DNA from: Pseudonocardia kunmingensis
GTDB lineage: Bacteria > Actinomycetota > Actinomycetes > Mycobacteriales > Pseudonocardiaceae
DNA length: 64,000 bases
Assembly: GCF_006716445.1 (NCBI RefSeq)
Contig: NZ_VFPA01000001.1
Coordinates: 1-64,000, forward strand
Direction: 5' to 3'
The notes under the pieces were generated by a model. It was not told the DNA's origin. It saw nothing but the letters and a program-made list of their open reading frames with translations, and made no database searches. Made by a program: the position numbers and the translations under genes. Shown in pieces: positions 43,579 through 52,810 of this stretch (the first letter of the stretch is position 1; the number at the start of each line of letters is the position of its first letter).

Positions 43579-44213
43579 TGGCGAGCACCCCGCAGGCGCA
43601 CGACGATTCGACCGCGCTGCTCTGGTTCAACGACGAGGAGGCCCGCACCGTCGAGGCGGTCTGCGAGCGGATCATCCCCGGTGACGGCGTCGACCCGGGC
43701 GCCACCGACGCCGGCGTCGTCTACTACATCGACCGCGCCGTCGCCGGGGTCAGCACCGATCTGCAGACCGTCTACCGGCGGGGACTGCGCGAGCTGGCCG
43801 ACTTCTGCCGGCGCGAGCACGGCGTCCCGTTCGTCGACATGGCGCCGACCACCCAGGACGACGTGGTCCGCCGGTTCCTCGGCCCCGAGGTGCAGGAGAC
43901 GGCGGCGGGGGTGCAGTTCGGACCGTCCGACCAGCCCGGTGGCGAGGTCCTGCTGCGCTTCTTCGCCGTCATCCGCGAGCACACGGTGGAGGGGTTCTTC
44001 TGCGACCCGGCCTACGGCGGCAACCGCGGCGCGGTCGGTTGGAAGCTGGTCGGCTTCCCCGGCGCGCACTGGGGCTACACCGCCGAGCAGATGGGCCCGG
44101 GGTTCGACGGCCGCTCGCTGCCCATCAAGACACTCGCCGACCTGCGGCGGGAGCTGAGCAGCCTGCCGCCGAACGAGATCTTCACCCGCAACGACCTCGA
44201 GACGGAGCGCTGA
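43578..44213 (+). CDS. Gluconate 2-dehydrogenase subunit 3-family protein (1)
   Basis: A 211-residue protein with WFNDEEARTVEAVCERIIPGD near the N-terminus and FFAVIREHTVEGFFCDPAYGGNRGAVGWKLVGFPGA, the signature of the gamma (subunit 3) chain that accompanies GMC dehydrogenases. No Tat or Sec signal is seen, unlike classical gluconate 2-dehydrogenase subunit 3. ATG 43578 overlaps the stop of the binding protein gene (TGATG) and the GMC gene follows after 4 bases. Confidence 0.85.
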   Translation: MASTPQAHDDSTALLWFNDEEARTVEAVCERIIPGDGVDPGATDAGVVYYIDRAVAGVSTDLQTVYRRGLRELADFCRREHGVPFVDMAPTTQDDVVRRFLGPEVQETAAGVQFGPSDQPGGEVLLRFFAVIREHTVEGFFCDPAYGGNRGAVGWKLVGFPGAHWGYTAEQMGPGFDGRSLPIKTLADLRRELSSLPPNEIFTRNDLETER

Positions 44214-44217
44214 ACCG

Positions 44218-45993
44218 ATGCCTGCGAAGAAGCACGACGTGATCGTCGTCGGCGCCGGGGCGTCCGGCGCGATCGTGGCCTCCGAGCTGGCGCAGCAGGG
44301 CGTGCGCGTGCTCTGTCTGGACAAGGGCCCGCGCCACTCCACCGAGGACTTCCGCCTCAAGCAGGACGAGATCCGCTACTACGCCCGCGGCGCCCTGGTC
44401 CCGTCGATGAAGACCGACCCGCTGACCTGGCGGGAGAACAGCACCGACGGGGACGGCACGCTGGCCCCCTGGGCCGACGGGCCGCTCGGCACCGCCAACC
44501 CGCTGCACCTCCCGCCGTCGCTGGGCACCGGCGGCGGGTCGATCCACTGGGGTGGCGCCTGCTGGCGGTTCCGGGAGTCCGAGTTCCGGATGCGCAGCAC
44601 GATCACCGAGCGCCTCGGCCCCGACGCGCTCCCGGAGAACCACACGCTGGTCGACTGGCCGCTGAGCTACGCCGACCTGGAGCCCTACTACGACAAGGTC
44701 GAGTGGGAGCTGGGGATCTCGGGGCGGGGCAGCAACGTCGTGGACCGCCCTGAGCTCGACGAGAACCCGTGGGAGGCCCCGCGGGCCCGCGACTACCCGA
44801 TGCCCCCGCTGCGCCAGGGCACCGCGGACGTCGAGTTCGCCGACGCCTGCACGCGGCTGGGTTACCACCCGTTCCGGACGGCGGCGGCGATCGCGTCCGA
44901 GCCGTTCAAGGGCCGGTCGGGCTGCACCTACTGCGGGTTCTGCCACGGCTACCCGTGCCACGTCGACGCGAAGACCTCCACCCACGTGGCGTCGCTGCCG
45001 GCCGGGGTCGCGAGCGGGAACCTGGAGATCCGCGACTTCTGCCGCGTGTACCGGCTGAACCGCTCCGCCGACGGATCCCGCGTCACCGGGGTCTCCTACA
45101 TCGACGCCGACGGCCGCTCCGTCGACGTCGAGGCCGACCGCGTGGTGCTGGCCTGCTACGCCCTCGAGAACGCCCGGCTGCTGCTCGCGTCGGGCATCAA
45201 CCGCAACGGCCAGGTCGGCAAGCACCTGATGACCCACGCGTTCGGCTTCTTCATGGGCCTGACGAAGGAGCCGTCCAACCCGTACATGGGCACGCTGGTG
45301 GCCTCGACCTCGATCGAGGACTTCAGCGGCGAGCTCGTGCACGAGTACGACCCGTCAGTGCTGTGGGGCGCCCCGATCATCAGCTGGCCCGGGGACTACC
45401 AGCCGATCGAGATCGTGCACGGCATGCCGGCCACGGCGCCGCGCTGGGGTGCCGGTTTCCGCGACTGGATGCGCGACAACTACAACCACGTCTGGTCGAT
45501 GTACTCCCAGACGGCGAACATCCCCACCACCGAGACCTACGTCGACCTCGACCCGCACCGCACGGACCCGTGGGGCCAGCCCGCGCTGCGGATGACCCAC
45601 GGCTGGAGCGAGCACGACGAGCGCATGGTCGAGTTCCTGCTCACCAAGAAGCGGCTGATCGCCCAGGAGATGGGCCTGACGACGTGGTGGGAGGAGACGA
45701 CGAAGCCCGCCTACCACCTGTCGACGCACGAGGTGGGCACGCACCGGATGGGCGAGGACCCCGCCACCTCCGTCGTCGACGTCTTCGGCCGCTCGCACGA
45801 GTGCGAGAACCTCTTCGTCATCGGCGGCGGGCAGTTCCCCAGCTACCACGGCTACAACCCGACCGAGACGATCTGGGCGCTGGCCTACCTCACGGTGGAC
45901 CACATGCTGGACCGGCCGTTGCTCACCAGCCCCGTTCCCGCCGACCGGTTCCTCGACGACCGCTCGACCGCCGGTGCGGGCCGTGTCGGCTGA
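44218..45993 (+). CDS. GMC-family oxidoreductase (1), with Cys cluster
   Basis: A 591-residue FAD enzyme: dinucleotide site VIVVGAGASGAIVASELA, HWGG at 110-113, GSNVV, and the C-terminal THEVGTHRMGEDP and GYNPTETIWALAYL. A cysteine cluster C236-x2-C239-x2-C242-x4-C247 (SGCTYCGFCHGYPCH) may bind an iron-sulfur centre, as suggested for some FAD sugar or long-chain alcohol oxidoreductases. It would oxidise a sugar or polyol imported by the ABC system. No cytochrome subunit is encoded nearby. The end overlaps the start of the ABC ATPase gene. Confidence 0.88.
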   Translation: MPAKKHDVIVVGAGASGAIVASELAQQGVRVLCLDKGPRHSTEDFRLKQDEIRYYARGALVPSMKTDPLTWRENSTDGDGTLAPWADGPLGTANPLHLPPSLGTGGGSIHWGGACWRFRESEFRMRSTITERLGPDALPENHTLVDWPLSYADLEPYYDKVEWELGISGRGSNVVDRPELDENPWEAPRARDYPMPPLRQGTADVEFADACTRLGYHPFRTAAAIASEPFKGRSGCTYCGFCHGYPCHVDAKTSTHVASLPAGVASGNLEIRDFCRVYRLNRSADGSRVTGVSYIDADGRSVDVEADRVVLACYALENARLLLASGINRNGQVGKHLMTHAFGFFMGLTKEPSNPYMGTLVASTSIEDFSGELVHEYDPSVLWGAPIISWPGDYQPIEIVHGMPATAPRWGAGFRDWMRDNYNHVWSMYSQTANIPTTETYVDLDPHRTDPWGQPALRMTHGWSEHDERMVEFLLTKKRLIAQEMGLTTWWEETTKPAYHLSTHEVGTHRMGEDPATSVVDVFGRSHECENLFVIGGGQFPSYHGYNPTETIWALAYLTVDHMLDRPLLTSPVPADRFLDDRSTAGAGRVG

Positions 45994-47515
45994 GGGCGGG
46001 CGACCGCCGGAGCTGCAGGTCAGCGGCGTCACCAAGGGCTACCTCGGCGTCCAGGCGCTGAAGGGGGTGGACCTGGCCGTCGCCCGGGGCAGCATCCACG
46101 CGCTCGCCGGGCAGAACGGCGCCGGCAAGTCCACCCTGGTGAAGATCCTCTCGGGCGCGGAGTCGCCGGACAGCGGCACGATCAGCGTCGGCGGCGACGT
46201 CGTGCGCCTGCGCTCCCCGCAGGACGCGCAGGCCGCCGGGATCCAGACCATCTACCAGGAGCTCAGCCTGGTACCGCAGCTGTCGGTGGCGGAGAACATC
46301 CTGCTCGGGCAGCTGCCGCGCACGGCCTTCCCCGGCATCGACTGGCCGACGATGCGCCGCCGGGCCGCCGAGGCGCTCGACCGCGTCGGGTTCGCCCTCG
46401 ACGTGCGCGAGCCGGTGGGCAACTACAGCGTCGCCGAGCAGCAGGGCGTCGAGCTGGCGAAGGCCCTGCACAAGGACGCCCGGGTGCTGCTGCTCGACGA
46501 GCCGACCTCGGCGCTGCCCCCGCCCGACGTCCAGCGGCTCTTCCGCGTGCTGAAGGACCTCGCCGGGCAGGGCATGACGATGCTCTACATCTCCCACCGG
46601 ATGGAGGAGCTGTACGAGCTGTGCGACGCCGTGTCCGTCCTGCGGGACGGCGCACTGGCCCGGACGTTCGCCACCGCCGACAGCGCGCCGGCCGAGGTGG
46701 TCTCCGCGATGGTCGGCAAGAGCCTCGCGGGGTCGCTCGCCGAGGCCGCGCTCTCCGGCGAGCGCAGCCCGCGGCTGGGTCCCGGGCACACCGGCACCGT
46801 GCTGATGTCGGTCCGCGACGTCGCCGCGGACCAGAAGCTGCGCGACATCTCCTTCGACCTGCACGAGGGTGAGGTGCTGGGGATCGCCGGCCTGGTGGGC
46901 AGCGGGCAGTCCGAGCTGGCCGCCGTGCTAGCCGGCGCACGCGCGCGGGACGGCGGCACGATCGCGCTCGACGGGCGCCCGGTCGCGCTCGCCTCGCCGC
47001 GAGAGGCGATCAGAGCCGGGATCGGGCTGCTGCCCCAGGATCGCAAGGCGCACGGGTTCATCCCGGAGATGAGCGTGGCCGGCAACATCACCCTGGCCAG
47101 CCTGCCGATGTTCAGCAGGCTGTCGGTCCGCAGCGACCGCCGGGAGAACGCCGCCGCGCAGCAGCTCGCCGAGCGGCTCGACATGAAGATCGCCGGTGTC
47201 GGGCAACCGATGAAGACCCTCAGCGGCGGCACCCAGCAGAAGGCGATCCTGGCCCGCTGGCTGGTGCGCTCGGCCCGCATCCTGATCTGCGACGAGCCCA
47301 CCCGCGGCGTCGACGTCGGCGCCAAGGAGGACATGTACGAGCTCCTGCGCGACTTCGCCCGCGACGGCGGCACCGTGATCGTCGCCAGCTCGGAGCTCTC
47401 CGAGGCGATGATGTGCGACCGCGTGCTGGTCATGGCGGGCGGCCGGATCGTCGCGGAGCTCGACCACGACGAGATCGACCCCCACGGCGAGGCGATCATC
47501 CAGCGTTTCGGCTGA
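45983..47515 (+). CDS. Sugar ABC transporter ATP-binding protein (RbsA-like)
   Basis: A 510-residue tandem ATPase. Domain 1 has Walker A GQNGAGKST, Q-loop IYQELSLVPQL, Walker B VLLLDEPTSALP and H-loop ISHRMEEL; domain 2 has the degenerate Walker A GLVGSGQSE, signature LSGGTQQK and ILICDEPTRGVDVGAK, as in RbsA/XylG. GTG 45983 is chosen because it fits the N-terminus of the family; GTG 45974 is three codons earlier. Energises the importer with the RbsB-like and RbsC-like partners. Confidence 0.92.
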   Translation: MSAEGGRPPELQVSGVTKGYLGVQALKGVDLAVARGSIHALAGQNGAGKSTLVKILSGAESPDSGTISVGGDVVRLRSPQDAQAAGIQTIYQELSLVPQLSVAENILLGQLPRTAFPGIDWPTMRRRAAEALDRVGFALDVREPVGNYSVAEQQGVELAKALHKDARVLLLDEPTSALPPPDVQRLFRVLKDLAGQGMTMLYISHRMEELYELCDAVSVLRDGALARTFATADSAPAEVVSAMVGKSLAGSLAEAALSGERSPRLGPGHTGTVLMSVRDVAADQKLRDISFDLHEGEVLGIAGLVGSGQSELAAVLAGARARDGGTIALDGRPVALASPREAIRAGIGLLPQDRKAHGFIPEMSVAGNITLASLPMFSRLSVRSDRRENAAAQQLAERLDMKIAGVGQPMKTLSGGTQQKAILARWLVRSARILICDEPTRGVDVGAKEDMYELLRDFARDGGTVIVASSELSEAMMCDRVLVMAGGRIVAELDHDEIDPHGEAIIQRFG

Positions 47516-47578
47516 CCCCTCCCCCACTCCTTCCCCGCAGCACGACGACCGCGCCCATGGCGCACGCAGAGGTGCGAG

Positions 47579-48667
47579 ATGGTTGATCACGGCACGACGA
47601 GTCCGGACACGACGGCCCCAGGGACGACAGCGCGACCACCGGGAGACCGGACCAGGCCCGAGCGGCGGGGCCCGTGGGCCGCCCTGCGACACGCGCTCCC
47701 GCAGAGCTACCTGCTGCTGGTCCTGCTGGCGATCGTCGTGGCGGGCTTCATCGCGTCACCGGACTTCCTCACGGCCCGCAACGCGACCAACGTCGTCACG
47801 TTCTCGACGATCGTCGCCGTGCTGGCCGTCGGACAGTTCTTCGTCGTGCTCACGGGCGGTATCGACCTGTCGGTCGGGTCCGTGGTCGCGCTGTCCACCG
47901 TCGTCTCCGCGCTGCTGCTCCAGCAGGGGTACCCGGCGGGCGTCGCGGTGCTGCTCACCCTGGCGGCCTGTGCCCTGGTCGGGCTGCTCAACGGGGTGCT
48001 CGTGGTGGGGCTGCGGATCGCGCCGTTCATCGCCACGCTCGCGACGCTGTCGATGGTGCAGGGGATCAGCTACATCATCCAGTCCACGAGCCTGATCCAG
48101 ATCACCGATCCGACGTTCGTCACCTGGTTCTCCGACGGAGCGCTCGTGGGGATCCCGAACCCGGTGCTGATCTTCATCCTGGTGACCCTGGTGGCCGCCT
48201 ACGCCGCCCGCTACACGACCTTCGGGCGCCGCCTCTACGCCGTCGGCGGCAACCGGGAGGCCGCACGCCTGTCCGGCCTGCCGGTGAACCGGGACCTGCT
48301 GCTCACCTACGGGCTGTCGGGCCTGCTCGCCGGGCTGGCCGGACTGCTCGCCGCCGCGCAGCTGCTGCAGGGCAGTTCCCTGATCGGCCAGGGCTACGAG
48401 CTGGACGCCATCGCGGCCGTGGTCGTCGGCGGGGCGTCGCTGTTCGGCGGGAAGGGCAACCCGGTCGGCGCCGTGATCGGGTGCTTCATCATCTCGATCA
48501 TCACGAACATCATGAACCTGATCGGGATCTCGTCGGAGCCGCAGCTCGTGATCAAGGGACTGGTGATCGTCATCGCGGTGTTCCTGTCCAGTGCGGGCGG
48601 CGTCGACCGGATCTCGGCCGCCTTCGCGGGAGTGCGGGGCCGGCGCCGACGCCTGGCGGGAGGATGA
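47579..48667 (+). CDS. Sugar ABC transporter permease (RbsC-like)
   Basis: A 362-residue permease with about 10 TM helices: LLLVLLAIVVAGFIASPDFLTARNATNVVTFSTIV, FFVVLTGGIDLSVGSVVALS and YAVGGNREAARLSGLPV followed by AIAAVVVGGASLFGGKGNP, the standard RbsC blocks. N-terminal 35 residues are hydrophilic and Pro/Thr-rich. Completes the ABC importer. Confidence 0.92.
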   Translation: MVDHGTTSPDTTAPGTTARPPGDRTRPERRGPWAALRHALPQSYLLLVLLAIVVAGFIASPDFLTARNATNVVTFSTIVAVLAVGQFFVVLTGGIDLSVGSVVALSTVVSALLLQQGYPAGVAVLLTLAACALVGLLNGVLVVGLRIAPFIATLATLSMVQGISYIIQSTSLIQITDPTFVTWFSDGALVGIPNPVLIFILVTLVAAYAARYTTFGRRLYAVGGNREAARLSGLPVNRDLLLTYGLSGLLAGLAGLLAAAQLLQGSSLIGQGYELDAIAAVVVGGASLFGGKGNPVGAVIGCFIISIITNIMNLIGISSEPQLVIKGLVIVIAVFLSSAGGVDRISAAFAGVRGRRRRLAGG

Positions 48668-48713
48668 CGGCCGCCGCGCCCGCATCCGTCCGCGCGATCA
48701 GAGGGGGAACCAC

Positions 48714-49736
48714 ATGCCGTCCCGCAACACGGACCGCGCCCGGCAACCGGTGATGCGCGACGTCGCCCGGCTCGCCGGCGTGTCCCACCAGAGCGTCTCC
48801 CGGGTGATCAACGACAACCCGCAGGTCAGCCCGGACGTGCGCGCCCGTGTCCAGGCGGCGATGAAGCAGCTGGGTTACAAGCCCAACACCGTGGCCCGGG
48901 CGCTGGCGCGCAGGCGGACGATGAACATCGGCGTGATCGCCGCGGGCACGTTCCAGTACGGGCCGACGGTGATGCTGCTCAGCATCGCCGAGACCGCGCG
49001 CCAGGCGGGGTACGCGACGCGGCTGCTCAACCCCGTGAACGCCGACCGGGCCGGCATGCAGACCGCGATCGACCAGCTCGTCGACGACTCCGTCGACGGC
49101 ATCGTGGTCCTGGCCCCCGTCACCGCCGCTGCGACCGCCGTCGAGGGGTTAACGACCGACGTCCCGCTCGTCATGTTCGAGCCCGACCTGGACAACGGCA
49201 CCACGATGGTGGCGATCGACGAGTCGCTCGGTGCGCGGCTGGCGACCCGGCACCTGCTCGAGCTGGGCCACCGTACCGTGCGGCACGTCAGCGGCCCGCC
49301 CGGCTGGCTGGGCACCGAGGCCCGCATCCGCGGCTGGCGCGACGAGCTCGCGAGCTGGGGTCGCGTCGCCCATCCGACCTACGAGGGCGACTGGAGCGCG
49401 GCCTCCGGTCACGCCGCGGGCGCGCGCATCGCCGCTGACCCCGACGTCACCGCGGTCTACGTCGCCAACGACCAGATGGCCCTCGGCGTGCTCCAGGCGC
49501 TCGGCGAGGCCGGCCGCGACGTGCCCGGCGACATCAGCGTCGTCGGTTTCGACGACACCCCGGAGGCCGCCTACTACCGGCCCGCCCTCACCACCGTCCG
49601 CCTGGACTTCGCGGCGGTCGGGCGCCGCTGCGTCGAGCGGCTCGTCGAGCTCATCCAGAGCCGGCCGTTGCAGCCGCAACCCCGGGTGCCCCCCGAGCTC
49701 GTCGTGCGCGCCAGCAGCGCGCCGCCCAGGCACTGA
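48714..49736 (+). CDS. LacI-family transcriptional regulator
   Basis: A 340-residue repressor: HTH and hinge MRDVARLAGVSHQSVSRVINDNPQVSPDVR ... LGYKPNTVARALARRR, then a type 1 periplasmic-binding effector domain (NIGVIAAGTFQYGPTVML, ESLGARLATRHLLELGHR, DPDVTAVYVANDQMALGVLQAL, VGFDDTPEAAYYRPALTTVRLDF). ATG 48714 follows GAGGGGG. It is likely to bind the tandem sites at 41168-41192 and control the operon in which it lies. Confidence 0.93.
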   Translation: MPSRNTDRARQPVMRDVARLAGVSHQSVSRVINDNPQVSPDVRARVQAAMKQLGYKPNTVARALARRRTMNIGVIAAGTFQYGPTVMLLSIAETARQAGYATRLLNPVNADRAGMQTAIDQLVDDSVDGIVVLAPVTAAATAVEGLTTDVPLVMFEPDLDNGTTMVAIDESLGARLATRHLLELGHRTVRHVSGPPGWLGTEARIRGWRDELASWGRVAHPTYEGDWSAASGHAAGARIAADPDVTAVYVANDQMALGVLQALGEAGRDVPGDISVVGFDDTPEAAYYRPALTTVRLDFAAVGRRCVERLVELIQSRPLQPQPRVPPELVVRASSAPPRH

Positions 49737-49763
49737 CCCACGCACCCCATCGGAAGGACCCCC

Positions 49764-50705
49764 ATGCAGACCCAGCCCCTCGGCAAGACCGGGCTGTCCG
49801 TCACTCCCCTCTGCCACGGCACCAGCCCGCTGGGCAACTTCCCCTCGCAGTACGGCTACGAGGTGAGTGCCGATCAGGCCGTCGCCACCGTGCGCCGGGT
49901 CTTCGAGGGGCCGATCAACTTCCTCGACACCTCGAACAACTACGGCGACGGGCAGGCCGAGGTCCGCATCGGCAGGGCGATCCGGGAGGCCGGGGGCCTC
50001 CCGGAGGGCTTCGTGGTGGCGACCAAGGTCGACCCGCTGCCGGGCAGCGACGACTTCTCGGGCGAGCGCGTGCGGGCGTCGGTGCGGGAGAGCCTCGAGC
50101 GGCTGGGCCTGGACCGCCTGCAGCTGGTGTACCTGCACGACCCGGAGCGCATCACCTTCGCGGAGGCGACGGGCCCGGGCGGGGCGGTCGAGGCGCTGGT
50201 CGCACTGCGCGACGAGGGCGTGATCGAGCACATCGGCGTGGCCGGCGGGCCCATCGATCTCATGATCGACTACCTCGCTCTCGACGTCTTCGAGGCCGTG
50301 ATCAGCCACAACCGGTACACGCTCGTCGACTCCTCTGCGGAGCCGCTGATCGAGGACGCCGCCGCGCGCGGGGTCGCGTTCGTCAACGCCGCGCCCTACG
50401 GCGGCGGCATGCTCGTCCGCGGGCCGGACGCCGTGCCGCAGTACTGCTACCGCCCCGCGAGCGCGGAGACGATCGAGCGGGTGCGGGCCATGGAGCGCGC
50501 GTGCCGGGCCCACGACGTGCCGCTGGCCGCCGCGGCACTGCAGTTCTCGACCCGCGACAGCCGCGTCGCCTCGACGATCGTGGGGATGTCCGAGCCCGGC
50601 CGCGTCGAGAAGACGCTACAGCTCGCGGGGTGGTCGATCCCGGACACGCTGTGGGAGGAGCTCCTCGCGCTCGCGGCCCCCGGCCGGGCAGGTGTCGGGC
50701 TGTGA
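49764..50705 (+). CDS. Aldo/keto reductase (aldose/pyridoxal dehydrogenase type)
   Basis: A 313-residue reductase with PLCHGTSPLGNF, FLDTSNNYGDGQAEVRIGRAI (Asp, Tyr), FVVATKVDPLPGSDDFSGERVRASV (Lys), LQLVYLHDPERITF (His) and SAETIERVRAMERACRAHDVPLAAAALQFSTRDSRVASTIVG. The pattern is that of the D-threo-aldose 1-dehydrogenase / L-fucose dehydrogenase / pyridoxal 4-dehydrogenase branch, so it may oxidise the sugar C1 to a lactone. ATG 49764 follows GGAAGGAC. Confidence 0.88.
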   Translation: MQTQPLGKTGLSVTPLCHGTSPLGNFPSQYGYEVSADQAVATVRRVFEGPINFLDTSNNYGDGQAEVRIGRAIREAGGLPEGFVVATKVDPLPGSDDFSGERVRASVRESLERLGLDRLQLVYLHDPERITFAEATGPGGAVEALVALRDEGVIEHIGVAGGPIDLMIDYLALDVFEAVISHNRYTLVDSSAEPLIEDAAARGVAFVNAAPYGGGMLVRGPDAVPQYCYRPASAETIERVRAMERACRAHDVPLAAAALQFSTRDSRVASTIVGMSEPGRVEKTLQLAGWSIPDTLWEELLALAAPGRAGVGL

Positions 50706-51784
50706 GCGCCCCCGTTCGGTACGGGATCGTCGGCAGCGGCTGGCGCACCGGTTTCTTCCTGCGCCTGGCCCGGCTGATGCCCGACCGGTTCACCGCGACC
50801 GGGGTCGTCACCCGCACCGCGGAGCGCGGTGCAGAGGTGGAGGCGGAGTGGGGCGTGCCGACGTTTCGCACCACCGCCGACCTCGTGGCCGCGGACCGGC
50901 CGGACTTCGTGATCGTCTCGGTGCCGTGGGCGGCCGCGCCCGCGGTCACCGTGGAGCTGGTCGAGCAGGGCGTGCCGGTGCTGAGCGAGACCCCGCCCGC
51001 GCCGGATCTCGCCGGCCTGCGTGACCTGTGGTCGCGCGTCGGCGACAGCGGGCTCGTCCAGGTCGCCGAGCAGTACCTGATGATGCCCGCGCACGCCGCC
51101 CGCTGGGCCGTGCTGCGCAGCGGCGCGATCGGACGGGTGACCTCCGTGCAGGTCTCCTCCACGCACCTCTACCACGCGGTGTCGATGATCCGGCTGATGC
51201 TCGACGCCGGGTTCGCCGACGCCGAGGTGACCGCACGCGGCCTCACCGCACCGCTCGCCGACCCACTCGACCGCGGCGGCTGGTCGGGCGGCGACGAGGC
51301 GAAGACGGCGCAGACCACGCTCGCGGTACTCGACTTCGGCGACGGGCGCTCCGGCCTCTACGACTTCACCGACAACCAGTGGTTCAACCCGCTGCGCGCG
51401 AACCGGATCGTCGTGCGCGGCACCCACGGCGAGCTCGTGGACGACCGCTTCGTACGCCTGGCCGACCCGGTGACCGCGGTGGAGTCCCACCTGGTGCGCC
51501 GCCAGACCGGGATCGACCTGAACCTCGAGGGCTTCGACCTCGATCACATCAGCGCCGACGGCCGCGTGGTCTACCGCAACCCCTACCAAGGAGCGCGGCT
51601 GGCCGAGGACGACATCTCGGTGGCAACCATCGTCGACCGGATGGGCGCCTGGTGCCGCGGCACCGGCGAGCCCCCGTACCCGTTGGCGCACGCCTGCCAG
51701 GACCACCTGATCAGCCTGGCGATCGAGGAGTCAGCCCGCACGGGTGCGACGGTGCGCACCTCCCGGGAATCCTGGGCCGCCTGA
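50702..51784 (+). CDS. Gfo/Idh/MocA-family oxidoreductase
   Basis: A 360-residue NAD-dependent dehydrogenase: YGIVGSGWRTGFFLRLARL (Rossmann start), VGTPTFRT, PDFVIVSVPWAAAPAVTVELVEQGVPVLSETPPA (EKP-like region; here ETPPAP replaces the usual EKP), and a C-terminal beta domain. GTG 50702 overlaps the AKR stop (GTGA). It would oxidise or epimerise a sugar or inositol derivative. The missing Lys of the EKP motif is unusual and may indicate a non-canonical member. Confidence 0.85.
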   Translation: MSAPVRYGIVGSGWRTGFFLRLARLMPDRFTATGVVTRTAERGAEVEAEWGVPTFRTTADLVAADRPDFVIVSVPWAAAPAVTVELVEQGVPVLSETPPAPDLAGLRDLWSRVGDSGLVQVAEQYLMMPAHAARWAVLRSGAIGRVTSVQVSSTHLYHAVSMIRLMLDAGFADAEVTARGLTAPLADPLDRGGWSGGDEAKTAQTTLAVLDFGDGRSGLYDFTDNQWFNPLRANRIVVRGTHGELVDDRFVRLADPVTAVESHLVRRQTGIDLNLEGFDLDHISADGRVVYRNPYQGARLAEDDISVATIVDRMGAWCRGTGEPPYPLAHACQDHLISLAIEESARTGATVRTSRESWAA

Positions 51785-52060
51785 TCCCGCAGCGCTGAAC
51801 GCGGGTCAGGGACGGGACTGTGACGCACCGGTGGCGAGGGCGCCGGATGCGGGGCCCCGCAGCCACGTGCCTGCCGGGGCGACGCTGCGAACACGCCTGG
51901 CGTCGACGGCCTCGGCGAGCCGTCGGGCGGGAGAGTGTCGCGCTCGCCCCGGTGGAACGCTCAACCCGCCGCCGGGGTCGTCCGGCCGACGAGAGTGCTG
52001 CCGCTCCTCCGCGACGTCGTCCCGTGCGCACCGCCTGCGCAGCGACGTCGCCTCCGAGGG

Positions 52061-52810
52061 TCAGCGGCCGGCGGACAGATCCTGGCCGTTCTCGCCCCCC
52101 GACTGGCCGAGGTGGGCGATGATGTCGCGCTCGACGTCGCGGATGTGCCGCACGGCGGCTGTGCGGGCGTCGCGGACCCGTCGCCCGACGACTGCGTCGA
52201 CGATTGCGCAGTGCCCGGCGTGAGCGTGCTCGCGGCGCCCTGGCAGCGTGATCACCTTGTGGGAGTAGTCGACGAACAGCGGCTCGATGGTCGAGTGCAG
52301 CTTGATGAGCAGCCGGTTCTTCGTCGCCTGCGCGATCGCCCGGTGGAGATCGGCGTCGAGGGAGACGAACGCCTCGTCACTCAGGTCGGGATCCGCCATC
52401 CCGGAGATGATGCCCTGGAGTTCCGCTGCCTCGTCCGCGGTGATGCGTTTGGCGGCGAGACCCGCGGAGTCCCGCTCGAGCGTGATCCGGACCTCGAACA
52501 GCTCCGGGACGGTGAACTCGTCGAGCACGAGCAGCTGGGACAGGTCGGACGTGCGCCGGGAGTTGCTGACCACGAACACTCCGACCCCGTGATCGCTGCG
52601 CAGCAGCCCGTTCACCTCGACGACCCGGATGGCCTCGCGCATGGAGCTGCGCCCCACACCGAACTGGTCGGCGAGCACCCGCTCCGGCGGCAGCTTGTCT
52701 CCCGGCTTGAAGTCCCCCCGGCTGATCATCCGCTCGAGCTGCTCGGCGACGGAGTCTGCCACCTTCAGTCTGCGGACGGGCTCGATCCCGCCCCGGATCG
52801 CGCTGCTCAT
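52061..52810 (-). CDS. GntR/FadR-family regulator (FCD domain)
   Basis: A 249-residue regulator: winged HTH (VAEQLERMISRGDFKPGDKLPPERVLADQFGVGRSSMREAIRVVEVNGLLRSDHGVGVFV) and an FCD effector domain (FVSLDADLHRAIAQATKNRLL, HAGHCAIVDAVVGRRVRDARTAAVRHI). The HTH with GVGRSSMREA is close to that of the partial GntR at 63355. ATG 52810 overlaps the stop of the Eda fragment (ATGA). FadR-type sites at 52887 and 60382 are candidate targets. Confidence 0.9.
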   Translation of the reverse strand: MSSAIRGGIEPVRRLKVADSVAEQLERMISRGDFKPGDKLPPERVLADQFGVGRSSMREAIRVVEVNGLLRSDHGVGVFVVSNSRRTSDLSQLLVLDEFTVPELFEVRITLERDSAGLAAKRITADEAAELQGIISGMADPDLSDEAFVSLDADLHRAIAQATKNRLLIKLHSTIEPLFVDYSHKVITLPGRREHAHAGHCAIVDAVVGRRVRDARTAAVRHIRDVERDIIAHLGQSGGENGQDLSAGR

